From Pseudomonadota bacterium (GTDB taxonomy: Bacteria; Pseudomonadota; Gammaproteobacteria; QQUJ01): a stretch of DNA of 64,000 nt. Within the stretch, counting starts at the first letter, position 1. Every line of letters begins with the position of its first letter. Below are positions 26,001-34,198 of this stretch, piece by piece. The notes beneath the pieces were generated by a model. That model did no database searches and was not told the DNA's origin. It worked only from the letters and a program-made list of their open reading frames with translations. A program made the translations under genes and the position numbers. Location of the stretch: NCBI GenBank assembly GCA_008501635.1, contig QQUJ01000022.1, positions 1 through 64,000 of the forward strand, written 5' to 3'.

Positions 26001-29000
26001 CCGCGCAGCCAGGAAGACCTCGCCAAGCTGGCGGGCAAGAAGAGCTGGTTTGATCTGACCCCCGTTGCGCCACCCAGGGTGGATGTGGAATCCGGACTCC
26101 CCTCGCCTCCCATAGGCCTGTCCACGCTGGGCAAACGCACGCTCCGGGTGGAGGCGGAGGTGATCCCCGAACCCAAGCGCAACAACCTCTATGACACGTT
26201 GACCGCCGCCTTTGGCGCCAACGGGCAACCGGCCAATGCCGGGCTGGCCAGAGCGCTCGCCGGCCAATTCAAAAACGCGCCGAAGATCGGTGTGCTGTCA
26301 CCGCACAAGGTGCCACAACAAGGTGTCGGTGTGGTGAGCTATCTCAACGAACCGCTGCGGCAGTTGGCGCTGACGGCGGAGCCGATCCCAAAACCGATAC
26401 AGGTAGCAGCGCTCTCGCTGCAGCCCGGTGTCGCCGCCACCCTGAGCGATGCCACCCTCCCGGCGGCGGGGAAACTGGGGCCAAAGAAAGAGCCACCCGG
26501 CTATGTGGTTTCGCAGCCGCTCGATTATCTGGTGGTCGGGGCGGACGCCAAGCAGGCCTGCACCTTCGAGTTCCCGGTGCCGGGCGGTTCGTTCACGGTG
26601 GCAGGACTGCAGGCGCCGGGGGGCCAACCCAAGGTCACCGAAAGCAACGGACGCTACTCCGGCTCAGGCATGCTACTGGTGAAACTGCCGAGCGGGGGCG
26701 ATGCCGTCAAACAGTGGCCGGTGCCGATCACCTTCAAGGAGTGGAAACTGAAACCCGACGGCGTCACCGTCGAGACAGGTGAGTTCGCCATCACCAACAC
26801 CGGTCTGACCGACCTGCCCCTGCCGGCGCTGAAGGCTTCGGTGGCGAAGCTCCAGGGCAAGGCGGGAGTCGGTGTCGATGCCTGGCTCAACGCGCGGCTC
26901 ACCCACCCCGAACTGCTGGAGGCGCAAGCGGGCAAAGCGCCCGCCTGGCAGAACGTCAAGGGCACGCTCTCACCCGCGGGCGACTGGTACGCGGCGGCAC
27001 TGCCGATGGCCGACACGCTGCTCTATCTCGGCGGCTACCGCATCGATCCCGACAAGGTCGCGCTGGATCTCAGCCTCACGGAGGGGAGCGGGACCGACAG
27101 CGCCTGCGCCAGTGGCGCGGGGGCGGCTTTCCTCGGCGTACACCTCGGTGAGCAGGCCACCCTGACCGCCTTCGACTTTGGCCTCAAGGGCACCCCCACC
27201 GCCAAGGTCAGCAACTGGGGCATCGATGCCAATGGCGTGTGCGGCACCGGTAATCTCGGTGCCTTCCAGACCGCGCTCGACAAAGGCAAGATCGCCTGGG
27301 ACAACATCGCGGTGCAGGCCGGCGGCGGCAAGCTCAAGGCCACCTATAAAAATCTGCGTGTCACGGTGCCGTGGATCAACGCTGAACTGAAAGGCAGCGG
27401 CGATCCGGTCTTCAATGCCGGTCAGGGCGCGGGCACCGTCACTTTGGCGCTCACAGGCCAGGCGGCCCCGGTGACCAACGGTCCGATCACCCTGGAGGCG
27501 ACCAACCTCGCCCTGACGCAAAAACCCGGCATCGGCTGGGCGGTGACCTCCGACACACGCTTCGATTTCGCCGGCGCCGACAAGACCTTCGCCAAGGATG
27601 TGTGGCTCACCGGGCTGCTGTTCGGTATGGACGGCAGGGCCTACCTTCCGAATGGTCCGCAGGGTGCAACGCTGACCAGCACCAGCGGCTTCATCGCCCA
27701 GGGACCGGTCACCCTCAAATCGGCCAAGGTGAGCGCACCCGCCAGCACCAGCGAACGGCTCCATTTCGATTTCGTGGCGGACCTGAAGCTCTCCAAGGCG
27801 CTGGAGGCGAAGGACATGCCGATCAGCTACCGCATCACGGAATCCAGCGCCGGCACCTACTCCGGCAGTGGCCCGGTGGTAGGCAAAGTGCCCATAACCT
27901 TCGCCTTCCCCAAGACCGACACCATCACCAAGGGCACCATCTTTCCCGAGTATATGGGCAGTGGTGCCAATACCTCCGCGGCCATCGATCCGCCCGCGCC
28001 GTTGAGTTGGGTCACCCCCGCCCACGCCGCCACCAAGCAGGTGATCTATCGCGGCACCACCAACATGGACTTTTTCAAGAGCGCGGCGCTGCCGGTGACG
28101 GGCGCCTTCGAGCTGGGCTACTTCGGCAGCAACGACTACTGGGCGGCGGTGCTGGTCTACAACATCCCGCCCCCGGGCATCACCATGGTGCCCAATCTGC
28201 TCAGTCTCTACGGGCTCGGCGGCGGGCTGGGCTACAACGTCGAACCCGGTTCGCTGAGCCACAACCTCGCCAACGTGATCCCCAAGGCCACCGGCAACAG
28301 CGTCTACGGCGCCAACGTCACCATGGGTTCGGCTTTCGACGCCGGCTTTGCCTATACGATGAAGGGCTACTTCAACGTCGATCCCAAGAACCCGGCCCTG
28401 AAGATGGACTTCGGCTTGTGGCTGCTGTCGAGCAATCACGGCGGCTCGGCACCCATCAACGGATCGTTGGGTTACGGCAGCGGTATCTTCCACGCCGAGA
28501 TGGGCGGCGAGCAGAACTTCCTGGGCGGGTTCGGCCGCGTCAAGGCCAACCCCGGCGCCCTGCAGGCGCACTTCGAGGACAGCGGTGACTGGCACCTTTA
28601 TGCCGGCACCGCGGCCAATCCGGTTCAGGGCGAGGTGGCCAAACTGATCAATGGCGGCGTGTGGTTGAATCTGGGCCGCGACGAAGGATTACGGGTCGGC
28701 GCCAAGGCCGACGCCCGTTTCCCGGACATCGACTGCAACAGCGGCACCTGCGCCAACGTCAGCGGCAAGGTGCAGGCCGACGTCACCATTACCCCCAAGC
28801 CCCAGGCCACCGCCAAGAACAAAGTCAACGTTGCGGCCAACGGCTGCCTCGGCGGCGGCTGCCTCTCGCTCAGCGTCGGCGCGGATATGACCGTTGCCGG
28901 TCCCTCACCCGAGTTGGGGTTCGGCTTCAGCCTCAACGGCTGCCCCATCGGCAAGCTCACAGTCAGTATGACGGTGCTTCCCGCTCCCAAACCGGGTATT

Positions 29001-29132
29001 TCCGGCAGCTTCTGCAGCTGGGGAGAGACCGGTGCAGCGATTGTGAAAGGTGCCGGGAACCTAATGAAGGGGATCGGCAGTGCCGCGGAAGGAGCCTGGA
29101 ATGCCGTTAAATCCTGCTTTGGATTCTGTTGA
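23031..29132 (+). CDS. Giant exported multidomain protein (IPT/TIG-like, PKD-like)
   Basis: The 2033-residue protein has a signal peptide (LLIVIFLLGAGAAYS). Three IPT/TIG-like domains follow at about 41-124, 183-257 and 329-406; all have a shared core such as VDFGDGI or LDFGNGI and are joined by Pro/Ala/Gly linkers that include a repeated APDGPxGFVQAAP. At about 746-810 there is a PKD-like stretch (VDWGDGT and HSYAGTGPYTIRVYQL). The C-terminal ~1000 residues are beta-rich and without a family that I recognise. The end is an amphipathic helix (GSAAEGAWNAVKSCFGFC). IPT and PKD domains usually serve secreted adhesins or structural proteins. The gene overlaps the next (TGATG). Confidence 0.8.
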   Translation: MYLRSLRNPVSSVIRLLIVIFLLGAGAAYSQGRLGLPSAPRVDSIMPDTLNQGQSATLLIRGRGLHAGMGVDLGEGVTGGTLIMVNDTTARVTVRVHSGAAPGLRTLALVIDGVPRAQRATVTIAGGTAHSDSAPATPAAPDGPIGFVQAAPAGSTPAAPDGPPGFVQAAPTTAAPDSATSSALRLLRITPNRLQIGQSYSLNLAGQGFAHGMSVDFGDGIVVRGAVRVTSANTATARVQVTGDALPGYRTVTASITAAVGTPGIVAIPGGTVQAQAPRALEIFGTAATTATPPPSGGFTPPAKGGFAPPPPGGGFAPPPVVQATPTLPPVPKITKITPSKMTAGKSYAVTLEGQHLSNQLLLDFGNGIQVQGPLISAGSNKLQATVKVDKQATAGTRKITASVKKGSAGVQQPAQFAVLAAATKKPKPQLVKLKLPKLDITDILKGRIDLQAPQWRQQIGSQAPIKDPITGKPLTEPTPIYKADVPLLHDEALFSWKETNPGTSEWFEIRFYAKGKLAARRRIEVTEHKLFGKPIPVLPTWFRPDAALLAELLKHAPPTSTGQMQQSAGAFQQNIPVQGVSPAGGAMPSAADLVNTAFTSATLHWEVAGYRRYHASGVVKTALVDEPILVAAAKQAAPATQSDAQTPKLGQGFVETEVALSERWPLATPSPPTGLGCGSEQGSLSLTNLDKGAKQQGSSIVVEAGDGHVGDRFRLKGTFKLNNSPYASHPETQQTSFKNPVTQKTQVVATTWQFDNLFVDWGDGTVTPLAMTQIGSAGSYAAGDTLSLGEGHQHSYAGTGPYTIRVYQLSAKDVQGGGQVAAAQAIDKDLSLYAQVAALTPGSHTGKEQMKWSKAVADRAFMTFCRNVRIEPRTDPASYGPLQLVEIGIDGFAGQQESAKGATKVGARQKPAVNAAKPTLSAAPSAGNMLQAQPKPQLSFGDLPTFSTCSSELTAEAAVRYSGQGKARLRWLLDGVAIGEDERVFGPSQPRSQEDLAKLAGKKSWFDLTPVAPPRVDVESGLPSPPIGLSTLGKRTLRVEAEVIPEPKRNNLYDTLTAAFGANGQPANAGLARALAGQFKNAPKIGVLSPHKVPQQGVGVVSYLNEPLRQLALTAEPIPKPIQVAALSLQPGVAATLSDATLPAAGKLGPKKEPPGYVVSQPLDYLVVGADAKQACTFEFPVPGGSFTVAGLQAPGGQPKVTESNGRYSGSGMLLVKLPSGGDAVKQWPVPITFKEWKLKPDGVTVETGEFAITNTGLTDLPLPALKASVAKLQGKAGVGVDAWLNARLTHPELLEAQAGKAPAWQNVKGTLSPAGDWYAAALPMADTLLYLGGYRIDPDKVALDLSLTEGSGTDSACASGAGAAFLGVHLGEQATLTAFDFGLKGTPTAKVSNWGIDANGVCGTGNLGAFQTALDKGKIAWDNIAVQAGGGKLKATYKNLRVTVPWINAELKGSGDPVFNAGQGAGTVTLALTGQAAPVTNGPITLEATNLALTQKPGIGWAVTSDTRFDFAGADKTFAKDVWLTGLLFGMDGRAYLPNGPQGATLTSTSGFIAQGPVTLKSAKVSAPASTSERLHFDFVADLKLSKALEAKDMPISYRITESSAGTYSGSGPVVGKVPITFAFPKTDTITKGTIFPEYMGSGANTSAAIDPPAPLSWVTPAHAATKQVIYRGTTNMDFFKSAALPVTGAFELGYFGSNDYWAAVLVYNIPPPGITMVPNLLSLYGLGGGLGYNVEPGSLSHNLANVIPKATGNSVYGANVTMGSAFDAGFAYTMKGYFNVDPKNPALKMDFGLWLLSSNHGGSAPINGSLGYGSGIFHAEMGGEQNFLGGFGRVKANPGALQAHFEDSGDWHLYAGTAANPVQGEVAKLINGGVWLNLGRDEGLRVGAKADARFPDIDCNSGTCANVSGKVQADVTITPKPQATAKNKVNVAANGCLGGGCLSLSVGADMTVAGPSPELGFGFSLNGCPIGKLTVSMTVLPAPKPGISGSFCSWGETGAAIVKGAGNLMKGIGSAAEGAWNAVKSCFGFC

Positions 29133-31078
29133 TGATGCGCGCTAAATGGCTGGTCTGTTTATTGGGGTTGATTATCGCCGGCGCGACGCAGGCGCAGACC
29201 TCCGCGTCGCAGGTCTACCTGGCCGCCGACGGCAAAGGCGGGCTGCAGATACTGTGGTGGGTGCCGCCCGAGCGCTGGCGCGACGGAGGCTTTCGCCTGG
29301 AAGACGACCGCGGGCGGGTACTCGTCGAGCGCCTCCATCCCGGGACCAATCGCAGCGCAACGCAACGGCTCACCCGGGAGGATCAAAACGAGATCGGGCG
29401 TCTGGCCCAGTCCGGCAACAAGCCGAACACCTCCATGGGCAGCGCGATCGCGCTCGGCATCCGCGCATTGGGCAACTGGGATTTTGCGCAGGCCCTGGGA
29501 CTGGCGACCGAACTCAAGGGTCTCGAGCGCCGCGCGACGGGATTCTTCATACGCGGCCTCGATCACAACGGCAAACCCGACGGCAGCTACCTGGAGACCC
29601 ATCCCATCGACCTGGCCAGGGCCACCCCGCTGCACACTCCGCCTGCGCAGCTGCGGGCTGAGAGCGATGCCCAAGGGGTGAGACTCTTCTGGCAGGGCCC
29701 CGAGCAGCATCTGTTGCCGGTACTCGCCTATCACATCGAACGCGAGAGCGAGGGCGACGCTGCCACACTGACCCCCCAGCCACTGATCCTTGGAACCGCC
29801 TGGCCCGCCGATCGATCGGCGTTTGCCGACACGGCACCCCCGGTCGAGACCGAGGTGCGTTACCAGGTGTACGCCATCGACGCGCTGGGACGGCGCAGTC
29901 AGGCGGCGAGCCTGAAGCTGTTCGTGCCGGATCACAGCGCACTCAATCCACCTGCCGGCATCACGGCCAGCGCCGCCAGGGAGGGGATCGAAATCCGCTG
30001 GCAGGCCAATGCCAGCCCCAACACCACCGGCTATGTCGTTGAACGCTCCCATCTTCTGGGCGGACCCTACGAGGTGCTGACACCCAGCGGCGTCCCCAGC
30101 GATCAGACCCGCTATCGCGATACGCCGCCCGCGCGGTCGGCCGCGCTCTACTATCGCGTCCGCGCCGTTAATCCGCGCGGCACCGTCGGCGAACCGGGGG
30201 CCGCCACATTGGCACGACAGCAGGCCGATGCACCGCCCGCCCCGAGCGGACTCAAGGCCGAGGCCGGCCACACCCGCGTGCGCCTCACCTGGGACCCGAC
30301 GCCCGGCGCTTTCGGCTACCAGGTGGAACGCCGCGCGCAGGGCGGAGCCTGGCAGGCGCTGGGCAATCTGCTGATCCAGGAGCCACGGCTGGACGATCAT
30401 CTCGGCCCCATGAATGGCCTGCGCCTGGAGTATCGGGTCAGCGCTGTCGCCTGGGGTGACGTGGTCGGTCCCGTCGGCAAACCGGTAGTGGTCGATACGC
30501 CCGACACCCAACCACCAGCAGCGCCCGCGATCACCGGCGCGGAAAGCGACGACGGCGCTGTGTTGCTGCACTTTCATCCCGCAGCACCCGCAGACCAGAC
30601 CGCACAGATCCTGGTGCTGCGCGGCGGCCCCGACGATCCCGGCCTGGTGATCGGCGATCCGCTGCCCGGCGATGCCCGGGAATGGCGCGACACCTGGGTG
30701 CTGCCCGGCGAGACCTACTGGTACCGGCTGGTGGCCCTCGATACCGCCGGCAATCGCAGTGATCCGGGTGAGGCGGTGAGCCTGCGCGTCGGCGCGGCAC
30801 TCGCCAAGGCACCGCCGCAACCCAAGGCCCGCTATGAGGCGCAACCCTTCGCGCGGGTGGTCATCGGTTTCACCGCCCCACCCGCCGATCACGAAGTGGT
30901 GCTGGAGGCCCGTTCCGCAGGCGCTGCCCGTTGGCGCCACGTAGCGGCAGCCGGCACCGGCAACGAGATGGTGGATGCCCACCCGCACCAGGGCAAAGCG
31001 GAGTACCGCCTCCGCTGGCGCAGCGCCCAGGGCACGCTCGGCCCGCCATCGCCCGTCGTGAGTGTGACTGTCCGCTGA
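29132..31078 (+). CDS. Exported protein with fibronectin type III-like domains
   Basis: This protein of about 648 residues starts in the stop codon of the giant gene (ATG at 29132; two further in-frame starts are adjacent), so the two are translated together. It has a signal peptide (WLVCLLGLIIAGATQAQ). After a ~170-residue N-terminal region, at least three fibronectin type III-like domains follow: PPAGITASAAREGIEIRWQA with YRVRAVNPRG, PSGLKAEAGHTRVRLTWDP with YRVSAVAWGD, and a third with YWYRLVALDTAGNRSDPGEA. No enzyme motif is present. Coupling with the giant protein suggests that they form a complex or follow the same export route. Confidence 0.8.
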   Translation: MMRAKWLVCLLGLIIAGATQAQTSASQVYLAADGKGGLQILWWVPPERWRDGGFRLEDDRGRVLVERLHPGTNRSATQRLTREDQNEIGRLAQSGNKPNTSMGSAIALGIRALGNWDFAQALGLATELKGLERRATGFFIRGLDHNGKPDGSYLETHPIDLARATPLHTPPAQLRAESDAQGVRLFWQGPEQHLLPVLAYHIERESEGDAATLTPQPLILGTAWPADRSAFADTAPPVETEVRYQVYAIDALGRRSQAASLKLFVPDHSALNPPAGITASAAREGIEIRWQANASPNTTGYVVERSHLLGGPYEVLTPSGVPSDQTRYRDTPPARSAALYYRVRAVNPRGTVGEPGAATLARQQADAPPAPSGLKAEAGHTRVRLTWDPTPGAFGYQVERRAQGGAWQALGNLLIQEPRLDDHLGPMNGLRLEYRVSAVAWGDVVGPVGKPVVVDTPDTQPPAAPAITGAESDDGAVLLHFHPAAPADQTAQILVLRGGPDDPGLVIGDPLPGDAREWRDTWVLPGETYWYRLVALDTAGNRSDPGEAVSLRVGAALAKAPPQPKARYEAQPFARVVIGFTAPPADHEVVLEARSAGAARWRHVAAAGTGNEMVDAHPHQGKAEYRLRWRSAQGTLGPPSPVVSVTVR

Positions 31079-31132
31079 CTCACAGCACGGTCACCACCGC
31101 CAAGCTCCCGATTGGCCAAAGTGCCTGAGTTC

Positions 31133-31162
31133 TGTAATGATTTTGCCCACCCTCCGGTCTAA
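31133..31162 (+). promoter_or_regulatory. Candidate ECF-type promoter of the sigma factor operon
   Basis: TGTAATG (31133-31139) and GGTCTAA (31156-31162) are separated by 16 bases. The pair resembles the TGTAAC and CGTCTAA boxes of many ECF sigma promoters, which usually control their own operon. The match is imperfect, and I did not find the same pair upstream of the other cluster genes. Confidence 0.3.
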
Positions 31163-31178
31163 TCGAGTGAAGGCAAAG

Positions 31179-31706
31179 ATGACTCAGGCGGAAAAGGCGA
31201 CCAAGGAACGCTACGAAAAGATGGTCCGCGAGCTGTCGGCAGACGTCTACCGCTACGCCTTCTGGCTCTGCAGGGACCGCAGCATGGCTGAAGAGCTGGC
31301 GCAGGAGACCTTCCTGCGTGCCTGGAAAGCCTTCGACAGCCTGCAGGAGCAAAGCTCCGCCAAGAGTTGGCTGTTTACCATCGTACGCCGCGAGAACGCC
31401 CGCCAGTACGAGCGCAAGCGATTGGACATGATCGACGACGTGGATTTCGGCGGCGTGGAAGGCGGCAGGGATTACGACACCAGCACCGAGGCGTTCGTGC
31501 TGCGCAGGGCCCTGGCGAAGTTGCCCGAGGATTACCGCGAACCCCTGATCCTGCAAGTGATCGGCGGGTTCACCAGCGAGGAGATCGCAGAACAGATGGG
31601 CTTGAAGCCCGGCGCGGTGATGACCCGGCTCTTCAGGGCACGACAGAAACTCCGGGCGATGTTGGAGGGAGACGAAGACACCAGCCCGGCCATGAGCGAG
31701 CAGTGA
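31179..31706 (+). CDS. ECF-type RNA polymerase sigma factor
   Basis: The 175-residue protein has the two-domain ECF layout. Region 2 is ADVYRYAFWLCRDRSMAEEL and ETFLRAWKAF (21-52) and region 4 is LPEDYREPLILQVIGGFTSE, EEIAEQMGLKPGAVMTRLFR (115-153). It directs RNA polymerase to a small regulon in response to an envelope or other signal. I chose ATG 31179, with AAGG upstream; an earlier start at 31137 has no site. It is followed two bases later by a DUF3379 membrane protein, the likely anti-sigma factor, and lies right after the exported-protein cluster, which may be its regulon. Confidence 0.92.
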   Translation: MTQAEKATKERYEKMVRELSADVYRYAFWLCRDRSMAEELAQETFLRAWKAFDSLQEQSSAKSWLFTIVRRENARQYERKRLDMIDDVDFGGVEGGRDYDTSTEAFVLRRALAKLPEDYREPLILQVIGGFTSEEIAEQMGLKPGAVMTRLFRARQKLRAMLEGDEDTSPAMSEQ

Positions 31707-31708
31707 CC

Positions 31709-32446
31709 ATGAACAGCAACGATACTCGAAACGCCGAAGAGATCAGCGCCGCGGAACTGGCGCGGGAGATCGAACGCGATCCGCAGTTCGAAGCCTTTTT
31801 GCACGAAGCGGCCGACATCCCGGCACCGGAAGGTCTTGCCGACCGCATCATGGCGCGCCACGCCATCACGCTGCGCGACGAGGAAGAGGGCAGCAAAGTC
31901 GTGGCGATTGACAGCGTCCGCAAGGAACAAGCCCCGCAGACGCGCCCGCTGGTACCGCGTTGGATGGCCATGGCCGCCAGCGTTCTGCTGGTGGTGGGCC
32001 TGGTGGGTGTCAGCTACCTGGGCCGCGACCCTAGCACGGTGCTTGAACAGCGTATTGTCGTCGCCCTCAACGACACCCTGCCGATGTACGACGAGATGGT
32101 GGTCAACAACGAAATCGACCCCAATATCCAGCAGAATCTGCACGCCCTGATGCAGACCGTGGGCCTGAAGAAGGTTGGCGAGATGGGGCAGATCAATTAC
32201 TGCGAAGCCAAGACCATCAACGGCTCGACTGCCGCTATTCTGGTGTTCCCGGGCAAGATGGGCGCGGTGACGGTGATCTATCTCATGGACAAGAAGGTCA
32301 AGGATCGTCGCAGCATCGACAGCCCGTCCATGGAAGGCATGATCTGGCCCGAATCCAAAGGCACTGTCGCCATCATCGGCCACAAGGGCGAGCCCATGAT
32401 CAGCGATGTCGAACAGCGGGTGCGCAGCTCGATGCAGTGGTTTTGA
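31709..32446 (+). CDS. DUF3379-type membrane protein, probable anti-sigma factor
   Basis: The 245-residue protein has a cytoplasmic N-terminal part (AEEISAAELAREIERDPQFE) and one membrane helix (WMAMAASVLLVVGLVGVSYL, about 85-104), followed by a periplasmic domain with GSTAAILVFPGKMGAVTVIY. This is the DUF3379 architecture, usually found directly after ECF sigma genes. It probably holds the sigma factor at the membrane until a signal reaches the outer domain. The start is two bases from the sigma stop codon. The single cysteine (INYCEAK) could matter in sensing, but this is a guess. Confidence 0.8.
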   Translation: MNSNDTRNAEEISAAELAREIERDPQFEAFLHEAADIPAPEGLADRIMARHAITLRDEEEGSKVVAIDSVRKEQAPQTRPLVPRWMAMAASVLLVVGLVGVSYLGRDPSTVLEQRIVVALNDTLPMYDEMVVNNEIDPNIQQNLHALMQTVGLKKVGEMGQINYCEAKTINGSTAAILVFPGKMGAVTVIYLMDKKVKDRRSIDSPSMEGMIWPESKGTVAIIGHKGEPMISDVEQRVRSSMQWF

Positions 32447-32508
32447 CGGCGTGTCTTGTGGATGGGCGGCTTCTGTCTAGACCGTCGTTGAAAACCGGCC
32501 TTGCTGTT

Positions 32509-32568
32509 CGCGGTTAAAACCGCTCCTACCATCCCTGCCGTTCGCCTGTAGGAGCGACTTCAGTCGCG
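32509..32568. repeat. REP/BIME-like repeat pair
   Basis: CGCTCCTAC (32521-32529) and GTAGGAGCG (32548-32556) are inverted copies; each belongs to a version of the widespread string GTAGGAGCGACTTCAGTCGC or its relative with TTCGCGGTTAAAACCGC. It lies between two converging genes (the anti-sigma gene and nudC), the usual place of REP elements. Confidence 0.7.
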
Positions 32569-32594
32569 GTCAACGTCAAGGCCGCAACCCGCAC

Positions 32595-33551
32595 CTACTC
32601 CACCTCTGCCGCCCACGACTCGATGAGATAACGCGCAATGGAATCGGCGCGTGGGATGCTCTGCTTCGACTGCCCGTCCCACCACTCCCCGAACGCCCTG
32701 ACCTCATCGACACTGAACCAGCGCGCTTCCTCCAGTTCATCTCCATCCACGCAAATCTCGGTGGTCACGGCGCGGGCGCGAAAACCCAGCATGATGGAAG
32801 CGGGAAAGGGCCAGGGTTGCGAACCCTGATAATGCACCTCGCTCACCTCGATACCCACCTCCTCAAGCACCTCGCGGGCCACCGCCTCCTCCAGACTTTC
32901 GCCGGGCTCGACGAAACCGGCCAGGGTCGAGTACATGCCCGCCGGCAGGCGGTTGTGCCGGCCCAACAGACAGCGTGGTTGCGTGCCGTCACCGGGACGA
33001 TGTTCGACGAGCATGATCACCGCCGGATCGACGCGCGGAAAACTGCGCGTGGCGCAATCGGGATTGATGCAGCTGCGCGAATAGCCACCGTTACAGCTCT
33101 CGGTGGGACCGCCGCAGCGCGCGCAGAAACCATAGTGACGATGCCAGTAGAGCAGGCCCCGCGCGTAGGCCAGCAGCGCCGCGTGATCCGGCGCCAGCAG
33201 TGGACCGATCCTGCGCAGATCGATGAACTCACACTCGCCCGGCAAACCAGCCAGCTGCGCTTCGTCGTGCGGGGTGAGGTCGGCGGCAAATACCGGGCGC
33301 TCGCCTTCCAACCCCAGCAGTACCAACTCGGACGCCGCGCCGATCAGCCAGTCCGCCTCGTCGCGCGCTATCACGACCGGCTCGGTGGCAGCGGGCGGTT
33401 GCGCCGCGCGGATCAGAATGCGGTTGCGCCACAAAGGCAGGAACCGGGCTTCGGCATGATTGACGATGCTGCGCACCCAGTGTGGATCGGTGCGCAGCAT
33501 CGCCGCCCGATCGAGCGGCATGCCGGTGTAGTGGATTGGGGTGTTGGCCAT
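32595..33551 (-). CDS. nudC: NAD(+) diphosphatase / NAD-decapping hydrolase NudC
   Basis: The 318-residue protein has the zinc ribbon of NudC (C143, C146, C161, C166), the Nudix box from G212 to G233 (GFVEPGESLEEA and REVLEEVG) and the NudC-specific motif SQPWPFP at 244-250. It hydrolyses NAD(H) to AMP and NMN(H), and in related bacteria also removes NAD caps from RNA. Length and motifs are complete. It is transcribed alone on the minus strand; the NTF2-like gene upstream is 61 bases away and may be co-transcribed. Confidence 0.95.
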   Translation of the reverse strand: MANTPIHYTGMPLDRAAMLRTDPHWVRSIVNHAEARFLPLWRNRILIRAAQPPAATEPVVIARDEADWLIGAASELVLLGLEGERPVFAADLTPHDEAQLAGLPGECEFIDLRRIGPLLAPDHAALLAYARGLLYWHRHYGFCARCGGPTESCNGGYSRSCINPDCATRSFPRVDPAVIMLVEHRPGDGTQPRCLLGRHNRLPAGMYSTLAGFVEPGESLEEAVAREVLEEVGIEVSEVHYQGSQPWPFPASIMLGFRARAVTTEICVDGDELEEARWFSVDEVRAFGEWWDGQSKQSIPRADSIARYLIESWAAEVE

Positions 33552-33612
33552 TGCTCTCTAGTCGTGCGCAGTGATACCGCCAGGGAGAAAACAACGGCGC
33601 ACGCTGTTTACT

Positions 33613-34047
33613 CTATGTTCTAGAACCTTCAACGATGCTGTGCCACCACAGGCGCGTAGTCTTGCAAAGACCACTGTCGTCGAACTCCGCCACCAGTATT
33701 CCGTCGAGTATCAATCGCGGCAGGGGATCTCCCGGTTTACGCGCCAGCAGAGTGGTGCCCGTGGATTGCGCCCAGATCTGAAACAGCTCCTCGGAAGCCA
33801 CCTGATAGGTCACGTGCCAATGGGCGATTCCACCCTTCGTGGTCGTGGCCAGAATTTCGTAATCGAGATGGATATCTTCCTGCAATTTGACGCGCTGCCA
33901 GTATTCGGCAATGGCGGCGTGCCCGCTCTGCGCGGCAAACGGCGTGTTGTGATAGACGCCATCGGCGGCAAACAACGCGCACAGCTGATGCTCGTCTCGC
34001 TGTTCCCACGCTGCCTTGTAGCCCGCCATGAACTGTTCGATATTCAA
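33613..34047 (-). CDS. NTF2-like (SnoaL-fold) protein
   Basis: The 144-residue protein has the pattern of the NTF2-like superfamily: an N-terminal helix pair (FMAGYKAAWEQRDEHQLCAL), FAADGVYHNTPF and GHAAIAEYWQR, then a beta-sheet part with AHWHVTYQ and ILVAEFDDSGLC. Members are isomerases, hydratases or binding proteins, and the substrate cannot be named. It lies upstream of nudC with a 61-base gap and shares its direction. Confidence 0.75.
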   Translation of the reverse strand: MNIEQFMAGYKAAWEQRDEHQLCALFAADGVYHNTPFAAQSGHAAIAEYWQRVKLQEDIHLDYEILATTTKGGIAHWHVTYQVASEELFQIWAQSTGTTLLARKPGDPLPRLILDGILVAEFDDSGLCKTTRLWWHSIVEGSRT

Positions 34048-34198
34048 TGCCTCTTCCTTTCACTCGGGGAACCGCAACTGGTACAACGCCAACCGGCGCC
34101 TGACCCGATTCTAAGGTACCTGAGGCAGAGAAGGAAAAGCCGCGTCCACGCCCCTGCGGTTCGCTGAGCGGCTCCGGAGCTATCCCGGGACCCGTGCA

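Noticed and set aside
26970-28595. A 541-codon minus-strand frame opposite the giant exported protein.
   Set aside because: It is a shadow of a well-supported coding frame, and no family motif is seen.
29159-30988. A 609-codon minus-strand frame opposite the fibronectin-type gene.
   Set aside because: It is a shadow frame without motifs; the plus-strand protein has a signal peptide and recognisable domains.
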